Positions 53,462-62,900 of a DNA stretch of 64,000 bases are shown one piece after another (position 1 is the stretch's first letter; every line of letters begins with the position of its first letter). The stretch is taken from positions 900,599 to 964,598 of the forward strand of contig NZ_KE384480.1 in assembly GCF_000425945.1 (NCBI RefSeq), written 5' to 3'. The notes beneath the pieces were generated by a model, which made no database searches, was not told the DNA's origin, and worked only from the letters and a program-made list of their open reading frames with translations. The position numbers and the translations under genes are program-made. The stretch is from Candidatus Solirubrobacter pratensis (GTDB lineage Bacteria; Actinomycetota; Thermoleophilia; Solirubrobacterales; Solirubrobacteraceae).

Positions 53462-56287
53462 ATGCGAAGGCAAGGACCTCGCGTGCTCGCGATGGCCGCG
53501 GTCGCCGGGACGGCGCTCGCCGCGGGCGCCCCGGCGGCGCTGGCCCAGGGGCCGGACACGACCCCGCCGGTGCTCAACGCCGCGACGCTGCCGGCGCTCG
53601 CGCCGCCGTCGTGGCTCGCCCCGGGCCAGACGGGTCCCGTCGCCAACGGCAACAACGGGTGGTACACGACGACGGCCGGCACCCCCGCCCACCCGTCGGT
53701 GATGATCACGCTCTCGGCGACCGATGACGTGGCCGTCGCGAAGTTCCAGTACTCGACGAACAACGGCGCTTCCTACACGGACGTCCCCGTCGCGACGCCC
53801 GGCCCGAGCGCGACCGCGCAGGTCGAGGATGTCACCGAAGGCGCCACGACCTTCCGCTACCGGGCGGTCGACACATCCGGCAACGTGTCCCAGGACGGCG
53901 CCGCCGCCACCGTGAACGGCGGCCTGAACCAGCCGGCGGCCGCCGGCGCGACCGCGATCCGGCTCGCCAGCACGTCCGGCCGCGCGGCCGGCGACCGGCT
54001 CACCATCGACACCGGCGCCAACCAGGAGACGGCGATCATCGCCTCGATCGTCACTCCCGCTCCCGCGTCGCCGAACCCGAACGTCACCCTCACGGCGCCG
54101 CTGGCCAAGGCGCACGCCGCGGCCGCGACCGTGACGGCCAACCCGCCCTACCGCACCGTCGCGGTGTCGCTGGACACGCGCGCGCCCAGCGCGACGCTCC
54201 CGGCCTCGGTCGTCAATTTCCACGTCGGCCACAGCGTCACGCTGAACCCGACCCGCACGGATCCCACCCCCGGCTCCGGGCAGACCGCCGCGCTCGACAC
54301 GTGGACCGACGGCGTCTGGACCTACCCGCTTCCGCTGGACGTGTCCAAGCTCTCGCTCGGCAAGCACACGTGGGCGCTGCACGTCGGCGACAACGCAGGC
54401 CTCGGCACGAAGATCACGTGGACGCTGATGGTGACGACGTCCTTCACGGACATCGACGCGCTGCTGGGCCGCTCCGGCCTCGCCGCCGGCGACGTGACCA
54501 CGCTGCGCGCCGCGCTGAGCGCCGCGAAGGCGTCCGACACCGCCGGCGACAAGGTCGCGGCGATCGACGGCCTGCAGGCGTTCATCGGCCAGGTCAACGC
54601 GCTCGTGCCCGCGGGCGACGCCCGCAACCTGCTCGTCACCGACGCGCAGGACGTCATCCGCCAGGAGCGCGGCCTGCCGGGTCCGGACGAGACCGGCATC
54701 GGCGCGGTCTCGGAGCCGATGGCCGGCGCCCCGCGCCACAACCAGCAGGTCCCGACGGCGCCGTCGCACAACGCGAACGCGACGTTCAAGGTGCTCGTCT
54801 TCGCGAACAACCCCGGCGACTACCGTCACGAGTCGATCGAGGACGCCGCCGTCCTGATCCAGCAGCTCGGCAAGCAGTACGGCTTCGACGTCGACATCTG
54901 GGACAAGGCGCGCCCGGACATCTCCACGCCCGACACGCCGTTCTCGAGCGCCGCGAACCTCACGCAGTACAAGGTCCTGATCGGCGACTCGTCGGTCGGC
55001 AACAACACGCTGGTGACGGCCTTCACCATGAAGAACGGCACGGTCGTGAACGAGCAGGCGGCGTTCCAGGCCTACATGGAGGCCGGCGGCGGCTACATGG
55101 CGCTGCACGCCGCGGACGATTCGCTGCACAACTGGCAGTGGTACAAGGACGCGATGGGCGGCCTGTTCCAGGGCCACCCGACCAACGCCGGCGGCTTCGG
55201 CTCCAACTGCAGCACGTGCTACTGGGCCGAGCTGATCACCGAGGACGGCAGCCACCCGGCGACGCAGGGCCTGCCGGCGCGCTTCCCGGTCGCGGACGAG
55301 CTGTACCACTTCGACCGCAAGCCGCGTCCGTTCGTGCACCCGCTGCTGCTCCTGAACGAGGCGACCTACGCGACCGCGATGGGCGTCAACTCCAGCGGCA
55401 ACCTCGAGGGCGGCGACCACCCGATCGTCTGGTGTCGCAACTTCGACGGCGGCCGCTGGTTCGTCAACGTCCTCGGCCACAACCACACGCTGTTCACCTC
55501 GACGCCCTGGTTCCAGAAGATGGTCATCGACGGCCTGCTCTGGGCCGCCGGCAAGACCGAGGGCAACTGCGTCACCTACACCGACGTCAAGACGCAGATC
55601 TCGCAGCTGCAGACCGCGGGCGGGCTGACCTCGACGGCGGCCGGCGCGGCCTCCGCGGCGGTCGACGCGGGCTACGCCAAGTACGCGACGCTGACCCAGA
55701 CCGGCTACAGCGGCGCGCTCGGCGACATCGCGTCGATCCAGGCGATCGCCGACGACCCGGCCTCGGGCGACGCGGCGGCGCGGCTGAAGCTGCGGACGTC
55801 CGCGCAGCAGCTCAAGGACTGGATGCTGGTGCTCCTCGGCTCCAAGTCGGCGACCGTCGGCGCGGGCGGCACCGTGCCCGCGACGCTCGCGCTCTCGCTC
55901 GGCGGCACGCCGTCCTTCGGGACGTTCCTGCCCGGCATCGACAAGCCGTACGACGCGAGCACGACCGCGAACGTGATCTCCACCGGGGGCGACGCGGCGC
56001 TGAGCGTGGCTGACCCGAGCAGCGTGGCGACGGGCCATCTGGTCAACGGCTCGTTCTCGCTGCCTCAGAGCGTGCAGGCCAAGGCGCTCAGCCCGCTCGG
56101 CGCCGGCGGCGACTTCGCGCCCGTCGGCGGTGCGAGCGCCCCGACCCGGCTGCTCACCTACAGCGCCCCGGCGTCGAACGACACCGTGGCGCTGACGTTC
56201 CGGCAGGCGATCGGCGCGACCGACGCCCTCAGGACCGGGACCTACAGCAAGACCCTGACGTTCACGCTGTCGACCACCACGCCGTAG
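53462..56287 (+). CDS. Secreted ThuA multimodular protein (941 aa)
   Basis: Exported (signal peptide to about residue 29). After an Ig-like domain with DTTPPVLNAATLPAL and ATDDVAVAKFQYSTNNG (35-150), a beta-rich linker domain (155-230), a region with PSATLPASVV and a short helical segment (335-400), the ThuA domain spans about 442-705: FKVLVFANNPGDYRHESIED, AGGGYMALHAADDSLHNW, GDHPIVWCRNFDGGRWFVNV. A helical spacer follows (710-795) and the shared C-terminal domain (799-941). ThuA is a class I glutamine-amidotransferase-like fold tied to trehalose and keto-sugar use. AAGGAGGAGAGGG stands before ATG 53462. A terminator follows. Confidence 0.87.
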   Translation: MRRQGPRVLAMAAVAGTALAAGAPAALAQGPDTTPPVLNAATLPALAPPSWLAPGQTGPVANGNNGWYTTTAGTPAHPSVMITLSATDDVAVAKFQYSTNNGASYTDVPVATPGPSATAQVEDVTEGATTFRYRAVDTSGNVSQDGAAATVNGGLNQPAAAGATAIRLASTSGRAAGDRLTIDTGANQETAIIASIVTPAPASPNPNVTLTAPLAKAHAAAATVTANPPYRTVAVSLDTRAPSATLPASVVNFHVGHSVTLNPTRTDPTPGSGQTAALDTWTDGVWTYPLPLDVSKLSLGKHTWALHVGDNAGLGTKITWTLMVTTSFTDIDALLGRSGLAAGDVTTLRAALSAAKASDTAGDKVAAIDGLQAFIGQVNALVPAGDARNLLVTDAQDVIRQERGLPGPDETGIGAVSEPMAGAPRHNQQVPTAPSHNANATFKVLVFANNPGDYRHESIEDAAVLIQQLGKQYGFDVDIWDKARPDISTPDTPFSSAANLTQYKVLIGDSSVGNNTLVTAFTMKNGTVVNEQAAFQAYMEAGGGYMALHAADDSLHNWQWYKDAMGGLFQGHPTNAGGFGSNCSTCYWAELITEDGSHPATQGLPARFPVADELYHFDRKPRPFVHPLLLLNEATYATAMGVNSSGNLEGGDHPIVWCRNFDGGRWFVNVLGHNHTLFTSTPWFQKMVIDGLLWAAGKTEGNCVTYTDVKTQISQLQTAGGLTSTAAGAASAAVDAGYAKYATLTQTGYSGALGDIASIQAIADDPASGDAAARLKLRTSAQQLKDWMLVLLGSKSATVGAGGTVPATLALSLGGTPSFGTFLPGIDKPYDASTTANVISTGGDAALSVADPSSVATGHLVNGSFSLPQSVQAKALSPLGAGGDFAPVGGASAPTRLLTYSAPASNDTVALTFRQAIGATDALRTGTYSKTLTFTLSTTTP

Positions 56288-56298
56288 CCCGTCCCGCC

Positions 56299-56331
56299 GA
56301 GCGGTGGCGGCCCGCGTGGCCGCCACCGCTC
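56299..56331 (+). terminator. Strong terminator between exoprotein genes
   Basis: GAGCGGTGGCGGC and GCCGCCACCGCTC form a perfect 13-bp stem around a 7-nt loop, followed within 12 nt by GTTTT. It begins 12 bp after the stop of the 941-aa gene. Confidence 0.75.
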
Positions 56332-56370
56332 CGGCGGCATGTTTTGACCCCGTTCGGAGGAGGGATAGGG

Positions 56371-59300
56371 ATGGGAAGGTCCTTGGCGGCTCGTCCGTCG
56401 ATGTCGCGCAGGCTGCGGTCTGCGCTCGCCTTGCTCGGCGCGCTGATCGTCGGGAGCGCCCTCGGAGCGTCGCCGGCGCTCGCGAACGCCGGGAAGGTGA
56501 TGGTCTTCACCGGGACGGCGGGAACGCCGAATCCCGTCAGCTCCGACGCCGCGAGCGCGATCCAGGCGCTCGGCGCGGCGAACGACTTCACCGTCGACGT
56601 CTCCGGTGACGCGACGCAGATCAACGCCGCCAACCTCGGCGGCTACCGCGCCGTCGTGTTCGTCAACTCGGCGGGCGACGTGCTCAACGCCGCGCAGGAG
56701 GCCGACCTCCAGAGCTACGTGCAGGGCGGCGGCGGCTTCGTCGGCATCGGCGAGACCGCCACGCTGGAGCAGGGCGGCAACGCCTTCTTCAACACGCTGA
56801 TCGGCCTGACCGGCAACCCGCGCGTCACCGGCAGCGCCGCGTCGAGCTCCCAGGACGTCGAGTTCCTCGACCGCGTGCACCCCGCTTCACGCAACGACCC
56901 GGCCCTGTGGAAGGGGGTGACCGAGAAGTGGTACACGTGGGCGAGCAACCCGACGGGCACCGTCCAGACGCTCGCGCGCGTGCGCTTCAACACGATCCCC
57001 GACGGCACGTCGGTCACCAACGACGCGATCCAGCGCTGGACGGGCGCCACCAACACCAACCAGCCGCAGCTCGAGCGTGCGGCCGCGTGGTGCCGTGACA
57101 TCCAGCAGGGCCGCTCGTTCTACACCGAGCTCGGCAGCACCACGGCGGCGTGGGGCCAGGACAACGTGAGCAAGCACGTGCTGGGCGGCATCGAGTGGGC
57201 GGCGGGCATGGTCCGCGGCAACTGCAAGGCCGCGATCACGTCGAACTACTCGAACGTCCGCCTCACGCCTGTCAACCCCGCGAACTCCAACCAGTACAAC
57301 GGCGAGCTGACGAACACGGCGATCGCCGACAACGGCCTGGTCTTCTACACCGGCCGCGCGATCTGCTTCGCCGGCATGACGCAGATCGGCAACTGGGACG
57401 CCCCGAACACGGGCCTTGGCTGCGGCACCGTGCACGTGTGGGACCCGAGCGCCGGCGGCAGCTCCTACGACCGCGATCCGGCGAAGGTCAGCATGGTCGC
57501 GAACCTCTCGGTGTTCGGCGCCAAGGGCAGCGCAGTCGAGGCCGGCCAGTCGTCGACCGCGGAGGAGGGCCTGCTGGCGATCGCGCTGGACCCGAAGTTC
57601 ACCAAGGGCCGGCCGTACGTCTACCTGGAGTACTTCCCGTACTACGGCGGCGAGCAGGGCAAGGACACGACGCCCAAGCTCGGCGGCGGGTTCGACCGGC
57701 GCCGCTACCGCGGCGAGCGCCGCCTCTCGCGCTTCACCTACGACCCCGTCGGCAAGACGTTCGTGCCGGGGTCGGAGAAGGTGATCATGTCGTGGGACCA
57801 GTCGGTCTACTCCTGCTGCCACGAGGGCGCCTCCGCGGCGTTCGACTCCAAGGGCAACCTGTACGTCTCCAACGGCGACAACATCGGCAACTACGCCAAC
57901 TCCAACACCGGCGGCTACACCAACCCCGACCCGGTGCAGACCGCCCCGTGCCCCGGCGCCGCCGCGACGACGCACTGCGCGCAGACGCCGGCCGACCAGC
58001 GTCCGGCCGACACGATCCTGTCCAGCTTCGGCGACGCCCGCGGCACGTCCGGCAACACCAACAGCTACGACGGCAAGATCATCCGCATCCACCCGTTGGA
58101 CGATCCCGGGGACACGCCGGGGCCGGGGAGCACGTACACGATCCCGGACGCGAGCGCGCCGAACGGCGCGAACCTGTTCCCGGTCGACAGCCAGGCCGTG
58201 AAGGACGGCAAGGCCAAGCCGGAGATCTTCGCGATGGGCGTGCGCAACGCGTACACGATCCACATCGACAAGAAGACCGACGCGATCACGACCGCATGGG
58301 TCGGACCCGACCAGGGCACCGACAGCCCGATCTGGGGCACGGCCAAGACCGAGAACGCGACGATGATGAACTCGGCGGGCAACTGGGGCTGGCCGTACTG
58401 CCAGGCGGGCAACCGCTGGGACTATCGCGCGAAGCTGCCCTCGGCGGTCTACCAGGGCAACGACCCGGGCGTGGCCACCGCGGCGCCCTTCGGGCATCCG
58501 GGGACCGTCGGCGGCGGCACCGACGGCCAGACGGGCGGCTTCTGGGACTGCCGCGGCGAAGTCCTCAACGACTCGCCGTACAACACCGGCCTCACGCTGT
58601 TGCCCAAGCCCAAGCCGGTGAACCTCTGGTACGGGCCGCACGGCGGTTGTTACAACTACCCGCTGAACGCCAACGGCGTCGGCCTGTACACGAGCAACAA
58701 CAACAGCCCGTCGCCGCAGATCTGGCGCAGCTGCCCGTGGCTCGGCGTGAGCGGCGGCCAGGCGCCGATGGACGGCGGCATCTACCGCAAGCCGCCGGGC
58801 GACAACCCGAACGCGTGGCCCGCGTACTGGGACGGCCGCTGGTTCCTCGGCGACTTCGCCGGGCCGACCAACGTCCGGCACGCGCTGCTGATGGATCCGG
58901 CGACGCAGTTCAGCGGCGGTCAGCCGATCTCGGTCGACTCGCTGCTCGGGATCATCCCCTCGTCCCTGCTCGGAGCGCAGCGGCTCATCAGCATGAACTT
59001 CGGGCCTGACGGCGCGCTGTACATCGCCAGCTACGGCGGCAGCTACTACGCCTCCAACAACAACAACAACGGGATCTGGCGCTTCGCCTACAACGGCGGC
59101 CCGGACACCCCCGGCGCGGATCCGCAGTCGACGGTCTCCGGCGCCCGCGCCCAGTTCTCGATCGGCAAGTCCGGCGGCGTCTCCTACAAGTGGGACTTCG
59201 GCGACGGAACGACGTCGACCGAGACCAGCCCGTCGCACGCGTACGGCTCGAGCGGCACCAAGCAGGCGAAGCTGACGGTCACCTACGCCGATGGCGCGAC

Positions 59301-59790
59301 CGACAGCAAGACGGTCGCCGTCGCGGTCGATCCGAGCGCGTTCGCGACCGCCACGACCGACGTCGCGGCGACCGTGCCGACGCAGCTGAGCCTGTCGATC
59401 GCCGGCGCGCCGTCGTTCGGCGAGCTGCAGCCGTCGCTCGCGAAGGACTACAGCGCCTCGGCGTCGGCGACGGTCATGGCGACCAGCGGCGACGCGGCGC
59501 TCACGGTGAACGACGCGAGCGCGACGACGACCGGGCGACTGGTCAACCAGGGCTACGCGCTCACCTCGCCGGTGCAGGCCAAGGCGACCTCGGGCACCAC
59601 CGGCGTGGGCGCGGCGTTCCAGGACGTCCGCGGCTCGGCGAACCCGACCTCGCTGCTGACCTACTCGGGCCCGACCGCCTCGGACCCGGTCGCGCTGGAC
59701 TTCCAGCAGCACGTCAGCGTCACCGACGCGCTGCGGGCCGGCACGTACAGCAAGACGCTGACGTTCACGCTGTCGACCTCGACACCGTAA
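56371..59790 (+). CDS. Secreted ThuA / PQQ-type sugar dehydrogenase fusion (1139 aa)
   Basis: Exported (signal region up to about residue 47). A ThuA domain comes first (48-290; KVMVFTGTAGTPNPVSSDAA, GGGGFVGIGETATLEQGG), then a glucose/sorbosone dehydrogenase-like propeller (about 290-905; EEGLLAIALDPKFTKGRPYVYLEY quoted in part as LLAIALDPKFTKGRPYVYL, SWDQSVYSCCHEGA, MNFGPDGALYIASYGG), PKD (910-990) and the shared C-terminal domain (993-1139). The order ThuA-dehydrogenase is the reverse of the 1911-aa protein. ATG 56371 with GGAGGAGGG upstream; ATG 56401 just before the signal core is possible. A terminator follows. Confidence 0.87.
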   Translation: MGRSLAARPSMSRRLRSALALLGALIVGSALGASPALANAGKVMVFTGTAGTPNPVSSDAASAIQALGAANDFTVDVSGDATQINAANLGGYRAVVFVNSAGDVLNAAQEADLQSYVQGGGGFVGIGETATLEQGGNAFFNTLIGLTGNPRVTGSAASSSQDVEFLDRVHPASRNDPALWKGVTEKWYTWASNPTGTVQTLARVRFNTIPDGTSVTNDAIQRWTGATNTNQPQLERAAAWCRDIQQGRSFYTELGSTTAAWGQDNVSKHVLGGIEWAAGMVRGNCKAAITSNYSNVRLTPVNPANSNQYNGELTNTAIADNGLVFYTGRAICFAGMTQIGNWDAPNTGLGCGTVHVWDPSAGGSSYDRDPAKVSMVANLSVFGAKGSAVEAGQSSTAEEGLLAIALDPKFTKGRPYVYLEYFPYYGGEQGKDTTPKLGGGFDRRRYRGERRLSRFTYDPVGKTFVPGSEKVIMSWDQSVYSCCHEGASAAFDSKGNLYVSNGDNIGNYANSNTGGYTNPDPVQTAPCPGAAATTHCAQTPADQRPADTILSSFGDARGTSGNTNSYDGKIIRIHPLDDPGDTPGPGSTYTIPDASAPNGANLFPVDSQAVKDGKAKPEIFAMGVRNAYTIHIDKKTDAITTAWVGPDQGTDSPIWGTAKTENATMMNSAGNWGWPYCQAGNRWDYRAKLPSAVYQGNDPGVATAAPFGHPGTVGGGTDGQTGGFWDCRGEVLNDSPYNTGLTLLPKPKPVNLWYGPHGGCYNYPLNANGVGLYTSNNNSPSPQIWRSCPWLGVSGGQAPMDGGIYRKPPGDNPNAWPAYWDGRWFLGDFAGPTNVRHALLMDPATQFSGGQPISVDSLLGIIPSSLLGAQRLISMNFGPDGALYIASYGGSYYASNNNNNGIWRFAYNGGPDTPGADPQSTVSGARAQFSIGKSGGVSYKWDFGDGTTSTETSPSHAYGSSGTKQAKLTVTYADGATDSKTVAVAVDPSAFATATTDVAATVPTQLSLSIAGAPSFGELQPSLAKDYSASASATVMATSGDAALTVNDASATTTGRLVNQGYALTSPVQAKATSGTTGVGAAFQDVRGSANPTSLLTYSGPTASDPVALDFQQHVSVTDALRAGTYSKTLTFTLSTSTP

Positions 59791-59803
59791 GCGTCACCTC
59801 CCG

Positions 59804-59833
59804 CGCCGCGGCGGCCGCTCGGCCGCCGCGGCG
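59804..59833 (+). terminator. Terminator after the ThuA-dehydrogenase gene
   Basis: CGCCGCGGCGGCC and GGCCGCCGCGGCG form a perfect 13-bp stem around GCTC, 13 bp after the stop. No T-tract. Confidence 0.7.
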
Positions 59834-59909
59834 CCGGGTGCAGTACCGAACGGTTTGCGTTCCGGTGAGCCCGGAACCGGAACATCACTCTTGACTCTGG
59901 AGGAACGTC

Positions 59910-62900
59910 GTGTTGGGTCTGAGGAAACGGCACTTGCCATGGCTGGCGTGCGCGATACTCGCGCTGATCGGGATCCCTTCCTACGCACTCGGCAAGGAGA
60001 AGCGCGCCGCTCCGCCGCCGATGACGGCGACCATGGGCGCCTTCGACACCGGCTTCTGGGACGTGACGAAGGCGAAGGACGACCCGACCGCGACGACGGT
60101 GACGATCGCCCCGGGCGGCACGGTCAACTTCCGCTACCTGGCCGCCGACGGCGCGCTGCCCCACAACGTGGTGTTCGGCGACGGCAGCAACCCCTCGCTG
60201 TCGCTGCCGCAGCCGACGGGATGCACGCAGATCAACCCCGTGCCGACGATCCCGACGTCCATCCTCCCGATCCCGCCGCTCCCGCAGTACGCGCAGGCCC
60301 CGGCCTGGAACGGCACGTGCACGTTCAACACGGCCGGCGCCTACAAGTTCTATTGCTCCGCGCACCCGCTGGCGATGCAGGGCGAGGTGATCGTCTCGGC
60401 GACGGGCGCCAACGCGAACCCGACCGTGACGGCGGGGCGCACGCCGACCGGCGACGTGCCCAGCGGCACGCCGGTCACGTTCTCGGCGACCGGCGCCGAC
60501 GCCGACGGGGACACGATCTCCTACTCATGGGACTTCGGAGATGGTGACTCCGGCGCGGGCGCGAGCGCGACGCACACGTACCCGCCGGCGGCATCGACCT
60601 ACCAGGCGGTCGTGACGGCTGACGACGGCCACGGCGGCACCGCGACCGCGACCGTGAGCGTCAAGATCGTCGCCGCCGCGCCCAACCAGAACCCGACGGT
60701 GAGCGCTTCGCGCACCCCGACCGGGAACGTGACGGCGGGCGCGTCGGTCAACTTCAGCGCCACGGGCAGCGACCCGGACGGCGACACGCTCACCTACGCG
60801 TGGGACTTCGGCGACACCGGCAGCTCGGCTTCGCAGAACATCAGCCACACCTACGCCGCCGCCGGCGCCTACACGGCCAAGGTGACGGTCTCCGACGGCA
60901 AGGGCGGCACGGCCTCGGCCACGCTCCCGATCACCGTCACCAGCGGGTCGTGCCCGCCCGGCTACCGCGACGACTTCACCGGCACCGCGCTGGATCCATC
61001 GTGGACCGTCCTGCGGCCTGACGCGACGAACGGCGGCGTGACCGTCGGCAACGGCGTCGTCTCGATCCCGACCGGCAACGGCGACATCTACCAGACGACC
61101 AACACCGCGACGAACCTCGTCCTGCGGACCGCGCCGAGCGGCGCCTTCACGCTCACCGCGAAGATCAACCACCACGGCCTGACCCGCTATCAGCAGGGCG
61201 GGATCATCGTCTACGGCGACGACGACAACTACGTCAAGCTCGACCGCACGGCCACCAACAACGGCGGCACGGCGACGGAGTTCTTCGAGTTCGTCCAGGA
61301 GCTGGCCGGCACCCCGCGCAACGGGACGACCGACCACACCGCGACGATCCCGGCCGCCTTCCCGGCGGACTTCTACCTGCGCATCGTGTGGGACGGGACG
61401 AACCTGTCCGGCGCGTACTCGCAGGACGGCTCCTCTTGGACCACCGTCGGCACCAACTCGACGGCGTTCCCCGCCAATCCCAAGGTCGGCATCTTCGCGC
61501 TCTCCAACGGCGCGACGACGTTCGTGACCCCGACGTTCGACTACGTCGCCATCGACGGCCCGCCGTGCGGCAGCAACGCCGTCCCGGTGATCTCGTCGGC
61601 CACGGCGGACAAGACGTCGGGGATCGCCCCGCTGCCGGTGAACCTCACCGCGGCGGCGACCGACGCCGACAGCGACGCGCTCACCTACGCGTGGGACTTC
61701 GGCGACGGCGCGACGGGGACCGGGGCGACCGCATCGCACACCTACAGCGCCGCCGGCACCTACAGCGCCAAGCTGACGGTCTCCGACGGCAAGGGCGGCT
61801 CGGCCACCAAGACCGTCGCGGTCAACGTGCTTGCGCCCGACACCCCGGGCTCATCGTTCCGGGCGCTCGTCTTCTCCAAGACGGCCGTCTTCCGGCACGA
61901 CAGCATCCCGGCGGGCATCGCCGCCATCAAGAGCCTCGGCACGACGAGCAACTTCCAGGTCGACGCCACCGAGGACGGCTCGATGTTCCGGGACGACATC
62001 CTGTCCCATTACAAGGTCGTGATCTTCCTGTCGACGACCGGTGACGTGCTGACCGACGACCAGCAGGCGGCGTTCGAGCGCTACGTCCGCGCCGGCGGCG
62101 GCTACGTGGGCATCCACTCCGCGGCCGACACCGAATACAAGTGGGCCTGGTACGGCCAGCTGGTGGGCGCGTACTTCCGCAACCACCCGAACGGGACGCC
62201 CGCCGCGAACGTCCTCGTCGAGGACACGACCGACCCGTCGGACGCCGGCCTGCCGGCCACCTGGGCGCGGACGGACGAGTGGTACAACTACCAATCGCCG
62301 GTCAACCCGGTGGAGAACGGCGGCGGAGACGACTACGACCCGCGCAACACGACCGGGATCCACGTCCTGTTGAAGGTGGACGAGTCGAGCTACGCCGAGG
62401 CCGACGGCAGCGACGGCGTCGACGACGATCACCCGATCTCGTGGTGCCACCGCTACGACGGCGGCCGCTCGTGGTACACGGGCATGGGCCACACGCAGGC
62501 GTCCTTCCAGGAGGCCGGCTTCCTGTCGCACATCCTCGCCGGCATCCGCATCGCCGCCGGCGTGCTTCCGTCCGCCGCGTGCGGCGTCTCGGCGGTCAAC
62601 CGGAACCCGACGGTGACCACGTCGCGCACGCCGTCCGGCAGCGTGACGACGGGCACCTCGATCGCCTTCACGGCCGTCGGCACCGACGCCGACGGCGACG
62701 CGCTCACGTACGCGTGGGACTTCGGCGACACCGGCACCGCGACCGGGCAGAGCCCGACGCACGCGTACGCCGCGGCGGGCGTGTACGACGCGAAGGTCAC
62801 GGTCTCGGACGGCAAGGGCGGCACCGGCAGCGCGACGCTGACGATCACCGTGACCGGCCCGGTCGAGACGCATACCGACGTCCCGAAGGACGTCACGGCG

